23,225 bases of DNA, taken from contig CAYVGO010000037.1 of assembly GCA_964450725.1 (NCBI GenBank), positions 1 to 23,225 of the forward strand. The letters run 5' to 3'. The notes under the pieces are model-generated. The model was not told where the DNA came from and did not search any database. It saw only the letters and a list, made by a program, of their open reading frames with translations. The stretch comes from CAYVGO01 sp964450725. GTDB taxonomy: Bacteria; Bacteroidota; Bacteroidia; Bacteroidales; UBA932. Position numbers and translations under genes: made by a program. Below, one piece after another: positions 5,443-13,199 of the stretch (positions within the stretch are counted from its first letter, which is position 1; each line of letters opens with the position of its first letter).

Positions 5443-7992
5443 TTATTGAACTACTAATTTTTTCACAATGCTTCGGTGCTGTTTTTTTATTTTTACAAAA
5501 TAAATACCCGGTATAGGAACATCAAAACTTTCCACACTTCCTGCATTATTTTGAGAGGTAAAAACAACTTGTCCCATAATATTGTAACACATTACGACAA
5601 CTGGTTCAAATGTTTCTACAAAGATTTGATGATTACGACTATATATCATTGTTCTATCCGAAAAATTATCAACATCGGTTGAAGTGTCTTCTTCAAAATC
5701 TACTTTAACTTCGGTATCAGAAGCAATATCGGGTAACTCCAACTCATAGCTCGCAGGAGTAAAGATTATATTAGATTCTCCGCTGATATTTTTCAAGATT
5801 ATTCTTTTGATTTGATAACCTTGATTTGGGGTTATTGTTAACCTAAGAGTTGCTCCTTCGTCAACAAAAACATCCGAACCGTTCGGAGTTACATTTCCAC
5901 CCGAAGAATATTCTATTTTAATATGATAGCGCTCTTTGAATCGTGCCACTAAATTTCTATCAGCAGACACCGTAAAAAAATATGAACTATTGGTTTCAAC
6001 AATCACTCCGTTTTCTTCCCACCCTTCAAATACATATTTTTGAGAAGACGATTGAGCAGAAAAATGTACTGCATCTCCTTCTAAAACAAGTTTACCTTCT
6101 GCCCAACCAGAGGCATCTACATTATTAATAGAACCTTGTATTGATATAGCGTCTACCAGATGGTTAGAAGTAATTTTAATGTTGTAGGCACTGCGTTCTT
6201 TGAATCGTGCCTCCAAATGTCTATCGGCCGATACCGTAAAAGAATATGGATTATTTGTTGTAATTACAGTTCCGTTTTCCACCCATCCTTCAAATACATA
6301 TTTTGCATCGGAAGAAGTTGCCTGCACACGCACCACCTTATCCTCCAAAACAGAATTACCCACATTCCAACCTGTCGCTTCTACCTCGCTAATAAACCCT
6401 TGTATTGATATGGCACTTGAGGTGTAATTGGAAGTAACTTTAATGTTATAGGGTGAAAGGGCTTTGTCTGTAAAAGTAATATCATCAGTAGCATACATAA
6501 TTTTAGGTTCAGTACCTCCGGATGCCCACTGAAAACCGGAAGCCAAAGAAAATTCTACCTTTGAACCCAACCACACTGAATCTTTGACCGTTTGTCCATG
6601 GGTTTTCACTGTAATTGCTGATGATGGATAAGTAAAAGTTACCTTCCTCACCATAAAATTCATGATGGGATAACCATCGTTGAGTTGAGTGCACAGCAAC
6701 CAAGGCTTTGGGTCTTGAGTATCATTCAGTAAATCCACAAAACTTTGGGATTTCATATCTTCAGAAGATTTTGCATTGACTACAGTACCGGTATTGTTAT
6801 CTGTATCTATATCTCCATATCCTTGTAGGGTGATTGCAGAATCGTAATAAACATTTTTAAAATTTATACCTCTATCTGATTTTGGCGAAATTCCAAAATC
6901 GGCAGTTCCTCGACTGTAAGAATAATCAATGTTTAAGGTCGTCCCATTTGTAGTATTTAAGTTTCCACTAATACCTCCGGTAACGGCAACTGAGGCTGTG
7001 CCGCTTTTAATATCCCCCATATTCATACAGTTTTGTAAATGTTCGTAATTACGACCTATAACTCCTCCAACCTCTATTTTTTCAGTAACAGAAACTGGTG
7101 TAGTTGCAGTTGTAAGTACTTCACCGAAATTACCTAAAAACCCAATTTTGTTAGGATTTTTACTTTTCCCGATTATTCCTCCAACATAACTATAAGCAGA
7201 AGAAATTTTCCCAAAATTAGTACATGCAGCCACAGCACTCTCTATATTAGGTGTCCTACTGTTAATATCATCATAACCAACAATCCCTCCTGTGTAGAAA
7301 TTTCGGGTTACCGTCGCATGGTTTATTACCTCTCCATAATTAGTACACTGCAAAACAATTCCATCCCCGGTATTTCTTCCGACAATTCCACCAATGCCAT
7401 TTTCTGTGGTATTATAACCGCTAGGTAGGGGTATTGTACTTGTCGCCTCAACTTTTGCATAGTTGTGACAGTTGTATATTAAACCTTGATTATATCCAGC
7501 AATAATTCCGCAATCTTGAAAATCCGAAGTTACGACTTCACCACTTTCAATGATTAAATTTTTCACCTTCCCTGTAACTCCGATATCTGCAAACAAGCCG
7601 ATTCCCCCTCCTGTCGGTGTTTGATTATTAACGTCCCTAATCAAAAGTCGTTTGATTTTATAATTTCCCCCATCAAAACTTCCTGAAAAATGATCATATC
7701 CACTTCCAGCACATCCCACAGGGGTGAATGGGTGATTATTCAAATCAATATCATCAATCAATGCAAAGTATTTATTTTCATAAGCCAAAAGATCACCGGT
7801 GTACAATAAATATTGGGCGAAATAAGCAAACTGTGCTGCCGTTTTTATTTGATACGGATTTTCTTGCGTACCATCTCCTGACTCAAAAGAGGTAGCAACT
7901 GAACCATCCCAAGGTTCTCCGGCATAGGTAAATAAAGTAGTAGAAAATGTTAGTAAAAAAAATAGGGTAATTTTATAAAAAGGAATTTTCAT
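5443..7992 (-). CDS. GLUG/InlB-B-repeat surface protein with T9SS type A sorting domain
   Basis: An 849-residue secreted or surface-attached protein. Residues 1-24 form a signal peptide. Residues 30-440 hold a GLUG-like repeat region with recurring GG(I/V)xGxN and NCxNxG blocks (about 161-178, 200-222, 235-262, 270-292, 308-330, 338-362), which usually form a beta-helix in adhesins. Residues 514-600 and 602-688 are two similar 88-residue modules of the divergent InlB B-repeat type, each containing YVFEGW and ending in ARFKER. A third, diverged module occupies 689-767. Residues 770-849 are a Por-type sorting domain (MCYNIMGQVV, PGIYFVKI, KKLVV), so export is by the type IX system. The ATG at 7992 gives a proper signal peptide; an upstream TTG adds 12 poor codons and is rejected. 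Likely an adhesin or cell-surface protein; the ligand is unknown. Confidence 0.88.
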   Translation of the reverse strand: MKIPFYKITLFFLLTFSTTLFTYAGEPWDGSVATSFESGDGTQENPYQIKTAAQFAYFAQYLLYTGDLLAYENKYFALIDDIDLNNHPFTPVGCAGSGYDHFSGSFDGGNYKIKRLLIRDVNNQTPTGGGIGLFADIGVTGKVKNLIIESGEVVTSDFQDCGIIAGYNQGLIYNCHNYAKVEATSTIPLPSGYNTTENGIGGIVGRNTGDGIVLQCTNYGEVINHATVTRNFYTGGIVGYDDINSRTPNIESAVAACTNFGKISSAYSYVGGIIGKSKNPNKIGFLGNFGEVLTTATTPVSVTEKIEVGGVIGRNYEHLQNCMNMGDIKSGTASVAVTGGISGNLNTTNGTTLNIDYSYSRGTADFGISPKSDRGINFKNVYYDSAITLQGYGDIDTDNNTGTVVNAKSSEDMKSQSFVDLLNDTQDPKPWLLCTQLNDGYPIMNFMVRKVTFTYPSSAITVKTHGQTVKDSVWLGSKVEFSLASGFQWASGGTEPKIMYATDDITFTDKALSPYNIKVTSNYTSSAISIQGFISEVEATGWNVGNSVLEDKVVRVQATSSDAKYVFEGWVENGTVITTNNPYSFTVSADRHLEARFKERSAYNIKITSNHLVDAISIQGSINNVDASGWAEGKLVLEGDAVHFSAQSSSQKYVFEGWEENGVIVETNSSYFFTVSADRNLVARFKERYHIKIEYSSGGNVTPNGSDVFVDEGATLRLTITPNQGYQIKRIILKNISGESNIIFTPASYELELPDIASDTEVKVDFEEDTSTDVDNFSDRTMIYSRNHQIFVETFEPVVVMCYNIMGQVVFTSQNNAGSVESFDVPIPGIYFVKIKKQHRSIVKKLVVQ

Positions 7993-8127
7993 AGATAAAA
8001 CAAGTTGTTTTTTATATATAACGGACAATTACAAAAAATTATTGCGTAATTAGTGATTTAATTGATATTACTTGAATAGTTTGAATTACTGTAACTCCGT
8101 ATAAAAATCGGCTTCGTTTGCCCACTC

Positions 8128-9357
8128 TTAAGATATTATTTCTTTTGATAAATTAGCATTCAAAATATCTAAAAACTCTTCTGTATATAAATAATGTTCG
8201 CCGTGCTTTACATTATTACCATACAATGAAACAGCCAAATCTTTGGTCATTTTTCCTGACTCTACGGTCTCTACACACACTTTCTCAAGGGTTAATGCAA
8301 AATCCATCAATTCTTGATTGTTATCCAATTTTCCTCTAAAGTGTAATCCTCTTGTCCATGCAAATATTGAAGCAATTGGGTTAGTACTTGTTGGCTTTCC
8401 GGCTTGGTGGTCTCTATAATGTCTTGTAACCGTACCGTGTGCTGCTTCGGCTTCAATTGTTTTTCCATCGGGTGTTACCAATACGGAAGTCATTAATCCT
8501 AATGACCCAAATCCCTGCGCTACAGTATCACTCTGTACATCTCCGTCATAATTTTTACAAGCCCACACAAAATTACCATTCCACTTCAACACAGAAGCAA
8601 CCATATCGTCAATCAATCGGTGTTCGTATGTAATTCCGATTTTATCCATTGCAGACTTAAACTCTGTGGCGTAAATTTCTGCAAAAATATCTTTAAACCG
8701 ACCGTCATAGCATTTTAAAATCGTATTTTTGGTGCTGAGGTATAACGGCCATTTTTTTTGTATTGCCATATTAAAACAAGCTCTGGCAAACCCTCTTATA
8801 GACTCGTCTGTATTATACATTGCCATGGCAATACCGTCGTTTTCAAAATCAAAAACATTTAAAGTTTCACTTTGTCCGTTCTCATGTTCAAATACTAATT
8901 TCAACCTGCCTTTTCCTTGTGTTTTTAATTCTGTGGCCCTGTATTGATCTCCGTGTGCATGCCTTCCGATACAAATAGGAGCCGTCCAATTGGGAATCAA
9001 TCGAGGTATATTTTTAGCAATAATGGGTTCTCTAAAAACAGTCCCGTCTAAAATGTTACGAATAGTTCCATTCGGACTTTTCCACATTTTTTTTAGATTA
9101 AACTCTTTAACCCTCGCTTCGTCTGGAGTTATGGTTGCACATTTTATACCAACTCCACATTTCTTGATCGCTTTTGCTGCTTCAACGGTAACCTGATCTT
9201 CTGTAGCATCTCGATTTTCTACTCCCAAATCATAATATTGAATGGGTAAATCAAGGTAAGGCAAAATCAACCTTTCTTTAATAAATCGCCAAATAATGCG
9301 GGTCATTTCATCGCCGTCCATTTCGACAACGGGCTGGGTAACAGTAATCTTTTTCAT
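8128..9357 (-). CDS. icd: Isocitrate dehydrogenase (NADP+), eukaryotic-type homodimer
   Basis: Oxidises isocitrate to 2-oxoglutarate with NADP+ in the TCA cycle. At 409 residues and with WKSPNGTIRNILDGTVFREPI (92-112) it belongs to the subfamily that includes mitochondrial and cytosolic IDH, not the E. coli type. Substrate residues S94, N96, R100, R109 and R132 (GRHAHGDQYR) are present, as are Tyr139, the catalytic Lys210 (STKNTI) and the metal-binding aspartates in LIDDMVA (about 250-251). The coenzyme loop HGTVTRH (308-313) keeps the Arg-His pair typical of NADP use. It is followed by the surface-protein gene about 135 bases downstream. Upstream lies array 2 rather than a recognisable promoter, so transcription may pass from the permease gene through the array, or start inside the unresolved gap. 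Confidence 0.96.
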   Translation of the reverse strand: MKKITVTQPVVEMDGDEMTRIIWRFIKERLILPYLDLPIQYYDLGVENRDATEDQVTVEAAKAIKKCGVGIKCATITPDEARVKEFNLKKMWKSPNGTIRNILDGTVFREPIIAKNIPRLIPNWTAPICIGRHAHGDQYRATELKTQGKGRLKLVFEHENGQSETLNVFDFENDGIAMAMYNTDESIRGFARACFNMAIQKKWPLYLSTKNTILKCYDGRFKDIFAEIYATEFKSAMDKIGITYEHRLIDDMVASVLKWNGNFVWACKNYDGDVQSDTVAQGFGSLGLMTSVLVTPDGKTIEAEAAHGTVTRHYRDHQAGKPTSTNPIASIFAWTRGLHFRGKLDNNQELMDFALTLEKVCVETVESGKMTKDLAVSLYGNNVKHGEHYLYTEEFLDILNANLSKEIIS

Positions 9358-9416
9358 ACATCAATATATTTTAAGTTGTTATTTACTTATTCAATATGGT
9401 TTATTCTTTTCAGCCA

Positions 9417-9635
9417 CCGTTCGGAAGAAACTCTTNNNNNNNNNNNNNNNNNNNNNNNNNNNNNNNNNNNNNNNNNNNNNNNNNNNNNNNNNNNNNNNNN
9501 NNNNNNNNNNNNNNNNNNNNNNNNNNNNNNNNNNNCCGCATTCATAGAAACTCTTCCGCATTCATAGAAACTCTTCCGCATTCATAGAAACTCTTCCGCA
9601 TTCATAGAAATCCTTCCGCATTCATGGAAACTCTT
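9417..9635 (-). repeat. 20-bp tandem array between the permease gene and icd, with a 100-N gap
   Basis: Unit on plus CCGCATTCATAGAAACTCTT. Three exact copies (9536, 9556, 9576), two with point changes (9596, 9616) and a degenerate copy on the other side of the gap (9417-9435) are visible; N run 9436-9535. On the minus strand every unit contains ATG, an upstream purine run (GGAAGAG) and a TGA overlapping the next ATG. Adjacent units therefore read as MNAEEFL-stop micro-ORFs joined by ATGA. Real copy number is unknown. Confidence 0.95.
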
Positions 9636-9648
9636 TCGCTTTCAATTT

Positions 9649-10932
9649 TTACGCTTTTAATTCTTTTGATGTAAAAGGAACAAACCATGTCAAGAAAAAT
9701 GCGGGAATAGAAACAAATAGTGCAATCAAGAAAAATATCTGATAACCTACTTGTTGATAAATCCATCCGCTTATCATTCCGGGTAACATTACTCCGAGAT
9801 TCATGATTCCAGATGCAAAAGCATAGTGCGACATTTGATATTCTCCCGTAGCCACTTCTTGCATCATAAACAAAGTCAATCCTACAAACCCAAAGCCATA
9901 ACAAAAATATTCCAACACCAACCCCGAACCTATAGTCCACAAATTATCGGGCTGATAAAGTGCAAATAAAAAGTAAACAATAAAAGGAATATTGAAAATA
10001 CAACATAATGTAAAGATAGTTTTTTTAAGTCCGAATTTGGCAATAAAATACCCCCCGAGAATAGAACCAACAATAAATGCAAGAGTGCCAAAAGTTCCAT
10101 AGATTAAACCTATCTGTTCATTATCAAGCCCCAATCCACCTTTATTTTTAGCCGCTTTTAAAAATAGAGGTACCATTTTTAAGGCAAAGCCTTCTGTAAA
10201 GCGGTAAAAAACAATAAAAAGAAGGTAAAAGAGAATGTGTTTTTTTGTGAAGAAATCTTTAAAAACTACCCACAGAGATTTCAAACTTTCATTGAATGAC
10301 AGTTTGTTTACAGACTTTGAACCTGTTGGTAGTGCAAAATAGTGATATATTGACAAGCAAACCAATAGTAACCCCAAAATCGTCATTATAATCATCCAAG
10401 CGTAAAAAGCGGCTTTATCCGGATGTGTTGCTTTAAAATACATTATAAGTTTTCCGGCCAACCACACTAATCCGCCATTGGCTAAAATTTTTGCCAAATT
10501 ATAGAATGCTCCTTGCCAGCCTATATATTTTGCTTGTGTTTGCTTATCTAATGCTGTCAGGTAAATTCCATCTGTTGCAATATCATGAGTTGCTCCGCTA
10601 AAAGCAATGACAGCAAAAATGGCAATCACAAAAGCAAAAAAATCGGGAATTGGGAGGCAAAAGGCTACTAAACCAAAACAAATCCCGGAAATCATCTGAG
10701 TTATTAATACAAAGAACTTTTTAGTTCTATACAACTCCAATAAAGGACTCCAAATTGGCTTTAATGTGTAAGGTAAAATAAGAAGTGATGTACAAAAAGT
10801 AATACTGGCTTCACCAATTCCTAAGTCTTTTAACATAATTACGGCAACCAAAGACAGGGAAACAAAGGGTAGTCCCATCGCAAAATAAACAGACGGTATC
10901 CAGAAAATCGGATTTTTGGCAGATTTGTTCAT
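9649..10932 (-). CDS. AmpG-like MFS permease
   Basis: A 427-residue integral membrane protein with about 12 hydrophobic segments, an N-terminal FAMGLPFVSLSLVAVIMLKDLG and a conserved intracellular block ATHDIATDGIYLTALDKQTQ (about 115-134). This block and the PYTLKPIWSPLLE segment after helix 2 are characteristic of the AmpG/acetyl-CoA-transporter branch of the major facilitator superfamily. In other bacteria AmpG imports anhydromuropeptides for cell-wall recycling. That substrate is plausible here, but no recycling gene (NagZ, AmpD, AnmK) is nearby to support it. It has its own promoter at 10955-10980. The 3' end runs directly into array 2, so the array would be part of its mRNA 3' region. 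Confidence 0.82.
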   Translation of the reverse strand: MNKSAKNPIFWIPSVYFAMGLPFVSLSLVAVIMLKDLGIGEASITFCTSLLILPYTLKPIWSPLLELYRTKKFFVLITQMISGICFGLVAFCLPIPDFFAFVIAIFAVIAFSGATHDIATDGIYLTALDKQTQAKYIGWQGAFYNLAKILANGGLVWLAGKLIMYFKATHPDKAAFYAWMIIMTILGLLLVCLSIYHYFALPTGSKSVNKLSFNESLKSLWVVFKDFFTKKHILFYLLFIVFYRFTEGFALKMVPLFLKAAKNKGGLGLDNEQIGLIYGTFGTLAFIVGSILGGYFIAKFGLKKTIFTLCCIFNIPFIVYFLFALYQPDNLWTIGSGLVLEYFCYGFGFVGLTLFMMQEVATGEYQMSHYAFASGIMNLGVMLPGMISGWIYQQVGYQIFFLIALFVSIPAFFLTWFVPFTSKELKA

Positions 10933-10954
10933 AATGATTATTAAAAAGGAACTA

Positions 10955-10980
10955 CAAAGATATATTATTTTTTAATACAA
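10955..10980 (-). promoter_or_regulatory. Bacteroidota-type promoter for the MFS permease
   Basis: On the minus strand TTG (10978-10980), 15 bases, then TATCTTTG (10955-10962). The -7 matches TAnnTTTG; the spacing is slightly short. About 23 bases upstream of the ATG at 10932. Confidence 0.6.
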
Positions 10981-11029
10981 ACTCTATCTCTGCTTAATAT
11001 GTAAGATAGAAAGTTGACAATAGAGTAGA

Positions 11030-11064
11030 AATAAAACAAATAAACCCCGCCGAAAAGCGAGGTT
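11030..11064 (-). terminator. Terminator of the rpmB-rpmG-DUF4295 operon
   Basis: On the minus strand AACCTCGC (11057-11064) pairs with GCGGGGTT (11043-11050; one G-U pair) around a 6-nt loop. A T-rich tail follows. It lies 30 bases after the DUF4295 stop at 11095. Confidence 0.75.
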
Positions 11065-11094
11065 ATAAATGTATAAAACATTTAGAATACCTTA

Positions 11095-11250
11095 TTACGC
11101 GAAAAAGGCTTTTACTTCTTCATTCGGTATAATCTCTTCTACAAAAGCATAAGAACCGCTTTTGGGAGACTTTACCATTTTAACGCATTTTGTTCTGTTT
11201 TTTGCTGTGCTTTTGTCACCTTTAAAACTTGCCACTACTTTCTTTGCCAT
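11095..11250 (-). CDS. DUF4295 family small protein
   Basis: A 51-residue basic protein starting MAKKVVASFKGDKS and ending EEVKAFFA. It follows rpmG after 17 bases and is the last gene before the terminator at 11030-11064. Small proteins of the DUF4295 family occupy exactly this place, after L28 and L33, in Bacteroidota genomes. This conserved position suggests a ribosome-associated role, but none is established. I translated it directly from the sequence; length and start (ATG at 11248-11250) are clear. Confidence 0.85.
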   Translation of the reverse strand: MAKKVVASFKGDKSTAKNRTKCVKMVKSPKSGSYAFVEEIIPNEEVKAFFA

Positions 11251-11267
11251 ATCTTTTAAATGCTAAA

Positions 11268-11453
11268 TTATTTAATTTCTTTATGAACGGTTACTTTACG
11301 TAAGTAAGGATTGTACTTTTTACGTTCAATTCTTTCAGGATCATTTTTTTTATTTTTGGTTGTAATATAACGCGAAATTCCGGGTACTCCCGTTTCTTTT
11401 TGTTGTGTACATTCCAAAATAACCTGTATTCTATTCCCTTTTTTCTTTGCCAT
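11268..11453 (-). CDS. rpmG: 50S ribosomal protein L33
   Basis: A 61-residue large-subunit protein with the L33 pattern MAKKKGNRIQVILECT, then SRYITTKNKKNDPERIERKKYNP and a C-terminal LRKVTVHKEIK. It has a single cysteine, so it is the zinc-free (C-) form lacking the two CxxC pairs. Located 23 bases after rpmB in the same direction and 17 bases before the DUF4295 gene: one operon driven from upstream of rpmB. Confidence 0.96.
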   Translation of the reverse strand: MAKKKGNRIQVILECTQQKETGVPGISRYITTKNKKNDPERIERKKYNPYLRKVTVHKEIK

Positions 11454-11476
11454 AACTATGATAATTTGTTGATGGT

Positions 11477-11719
11477 TTAATATGTTAACAAGTAACCTTT
11501 TTTCTTGGCTTGACGCAGAGCCGCAGCAAGTCCGTTTTTATTGATGGTACGAATACCTCTTGTAGAAACTTTGAGTGTTACAAAACGTTGCTCTTCTTCC
11601 AACCAAAATTTTTTGATTTGCAAGTTAGGTAAAAACACTCGTTTTGTTTTAATGTTAGAGTGCGAAACGTTATTTCCTCGTTGAAGCCCTTTTCCTGTAA
11701 TCTGACAAACTCTTGACAT
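11477..11719 (-). CDS. rpmB: 50S ribosomal protein L28
   Basis: An 80-residue large-subunit protein. The N-terminal MSRVCQITGKGLQRGNNVSHS block, NIKTKRVFLPNLQIKKFW, and the C-terminal VSTRGIRTINKNGL are diagnostic for L28. The ATG at 11719 begins the conserved MSRVCQ motif; a start 12 codons upstream would add a non-conserved extension and is rejected. It is the first gene of the rpmB-rpmG-DUF4295 operon, divergent from cdd. Confidence 0.96.
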   Translation of the reverse strand: MSRVCQITGKGLQRGNNVSHSNIKTKRVFLPNLQIKKFWLEEEQRFVTLKVSTRGIRTINKNGLAAALRQAKKKGYLLTY

Positions 11720-11752
11720 AATGATAAAGTATATTATTTCTGTTTTGGGCTG

Positions 11753-11783
11753 CAAATATCGCTATTTTTTTTCGGCTACACAA
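11753..11783 (-). promoter_or_regulatory. Probable promoter of the rpmB operon
   Basis: On the minus strand TTG (11781-11783), 20 bases, then GATATTTG (11753-11760), one mismatch from TAnnTTTG. It is about 34 bases upstream of the rpmB ATG, in the 127-base divergent region shared with cdd. Confidence 0.5.
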
Positions 11784-11803
11784 TTTTTTCTACAAAAAAA
11801 ACG

Positions 11804-11811
11804 TACTTTTG
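11804..11811 (+). promoter_or_regulatory. Probable -7 element of the cdd-mazG-queA run
   Basis: TACTTTTG matches TAnnTTTG exactly and lies 36 bases before the cdd ATG. No TTG is found at the usual distance upstream, so the -33 half is weak. Confidence 0.45.
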
Positions 11812-11846
11812 TGTTTTCAATCCTCTTCCATTCAAAGTATAATACA

Positions 11847-12317
11847 ATGATTACAAATAGTATAAATGTAGAATTTATAACCATATCAAACTTGTCTGAT
11901 TTTCAAGAAGAATACCGTAATTTGATACTTGAATGCGAAAAAATTCTACAAAAAGCATACTCTCCTTACTCTCATTTTCAAGTTGGTGCAGCGTTACTTT
12001 TGGAAAACGGTCAAATCATTACCGGTAATAATCAAGAAAATGCGGCTTATCCTTCCGGATTATGTGCAGAACGTACGGCGTTATTTTATGCCAAAGCACA
12101 ATTTCCGAATCTTGCCATAAAAGCAATGGCTATTGCCGGTGGACATCAAGGGATTCTAACTAAAAGTCCGATTTCTCCCTGTGGGGCTTGCAGACAAGTA
12201 ATTGCCGAATATAATGCTTTACAAAAACAACCGGTTACTTTAATTTTAAGAGGAAATGATTTTTCTTATCTTATCAATAATAGTAATGATTTATTACCTT
12301 TATCTTTTACATTATAA
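11847..12317 (+). CDS. cdd: Cytidine deaminase
   Basis: Zinc enzyme that deaminates cytidine and deoxycytidine to uridine forms in pyrimidine salvage. 156 residues, the size of the homotetrameric class. It shows YSPYSHFQVGAALL (38-51), NNQENAAYPSGLCAERTAL (61-79) with zinc ligand Cys73 and proton-shuttle Glu75, and SPCGACRQ (110-117) with zinc ligands Cys112 and Cys115. The frame is open for 42 further codons upstream, but that stretch contains the -7 element, so the ATG at 11847 is used. First gene of a plus-strand run with mazG, queA and a 419-aa protein. Confidence 0.95.
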   Translation: MITNSINVEFITISNLSDFQEEYRNLILECEKILQKAYSPYSHFQVGAALLLENGQIITGNNQENAAYPSGLCAERTALFYAKAQFPNLAIKAMAIAGGHQGILTKSPISPCGACRQVIAEYNALQKQPVTLILRGNDFSYLINNSNDLLPLSFTL

Positions 12318-12389
12318 ATACTAATGAAAAAACATTTAACCACAAAATAGACTATAGAACTATGTGGTTGCTAAAATAATTACAAATCA

Positions 12390-13148
12390 ATGAATGAACT
12401 CATTAAAATTTTGAAGCGGTTGCGAAAAGAATGTCCTTGGGACAAAGAGCAAACCAAAGAATCTTTACGACCCCTAACCATTGAAGAAACTTATGAATTG
12501 TCTGAGGCTATATTGTCTGGCAACTTCAATGCAATAAAAGAGGAGTTGGGAGATGTTTTACTCCACATTTTATTTTATGCCGAAATTGCTGAAGAAGAAA
12601 ATAAATTTACATTAGAGGATGTTTGTCATGCTCTTTCTCAAAAACTTATCTATAGACATCCACATATTTTTGGAAATGTTGAAGTGAAAAACAGTAGTGA
12701 GGTGGTTGACAATTGGGAGTTCTTAAAATTAAAAGAAAAAGAGCGACTAAAAAAAGAAACGGGAGCATTGTCGGGTGTTCCTCAAGGTTTACCCTCAATA
12801 ATTAAAGCCGACAGAATACAACACAAAGCGGCAGCAGTAGGATTTGATTGGGAAAATCGTGAGCAGGTTTGGGAAAAAGTAAAAGAGGAAATTGAAGAAT
12901 TTGAAGAAGAATGTAAAATTGGAAATACAGATACAATGGAAGAGGAGTTTGGAGATGTCTTATTTTCACTTATCAATGCTGCTCGGCTTTATAAGATTAA
13001 TCCCGACAGCGCGTTAGAAAAAACTAACCGTAAGTTTATTCGTCGATTTAAACGGCTGGAAGAAGCGGCAAAAGAACAGAATAAAACCTTAAAGTCAATG
13101 ACCTTAGAAGAGATGGAAGGTATTTGGCAGGCTGCAAAAGAGAACTAA
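12390..13148 (+). CDS. mazG: Nucleoside triphosphate pyrophosphohydrolase MazG
   Basis: Hydrolyses NTPs and dNTPs to monophosphate and pyrophosphate; a house-cleaning enzyme. 252 residues with two tandem MazG domains, as in the E. coli enzyme. The N-terminal domain has CPWDKEQT (15-22), EETYEL (32-37) and EELGDVLLHILFYA (51-64). The C-terminal catalytic domain has VGFDWEN (150-156), KEEIEEFEEE (165-174) and EEFGDVLFSLINAAR (185-199). The ExxE and ExxD magnesium-binding acids are present in both. It lies 72 bases after cdd and 51 bases before queA, all on plus, and is probably co-transcribed. A weak 7-bp inverted repeat (12338-12369) between cdd and mazG could attenuate but lacks a T-run. Confidence 0.96.
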   Translation: MNELIKILKRLRKECPWDKEQTKESLRPLTIEETYELSEAILSGNFNAIKEELGDVLLHILFYAEIAEEENKFTLEDVCHALSQKLIYRHPHIFGNVEVKNSSEVVDNWEFLKLKEKERLKKETGALSGVPQGLPSIIKADRIQHKAAAVGFDWENREQVWEKVKEEIEEFEEECKIGNTDTMEEEFGDVLFSLINAARLYKINPDSALEKTNRKFIRRFKRLEEAAKEQNKTLKSMTLEEMEGIWQAAKEN

Positions 13149-13199
13149 CCAATAAAAGACAGAGATTCATCAGCCTAAATGACCCCAATACCATAAAAC

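Noticed and set aside
12338..12369. Terminator between cdd and mazG
   Set aside because: Only a 7-bp stem with an 18-nt loop and no T-run; too weak to call.
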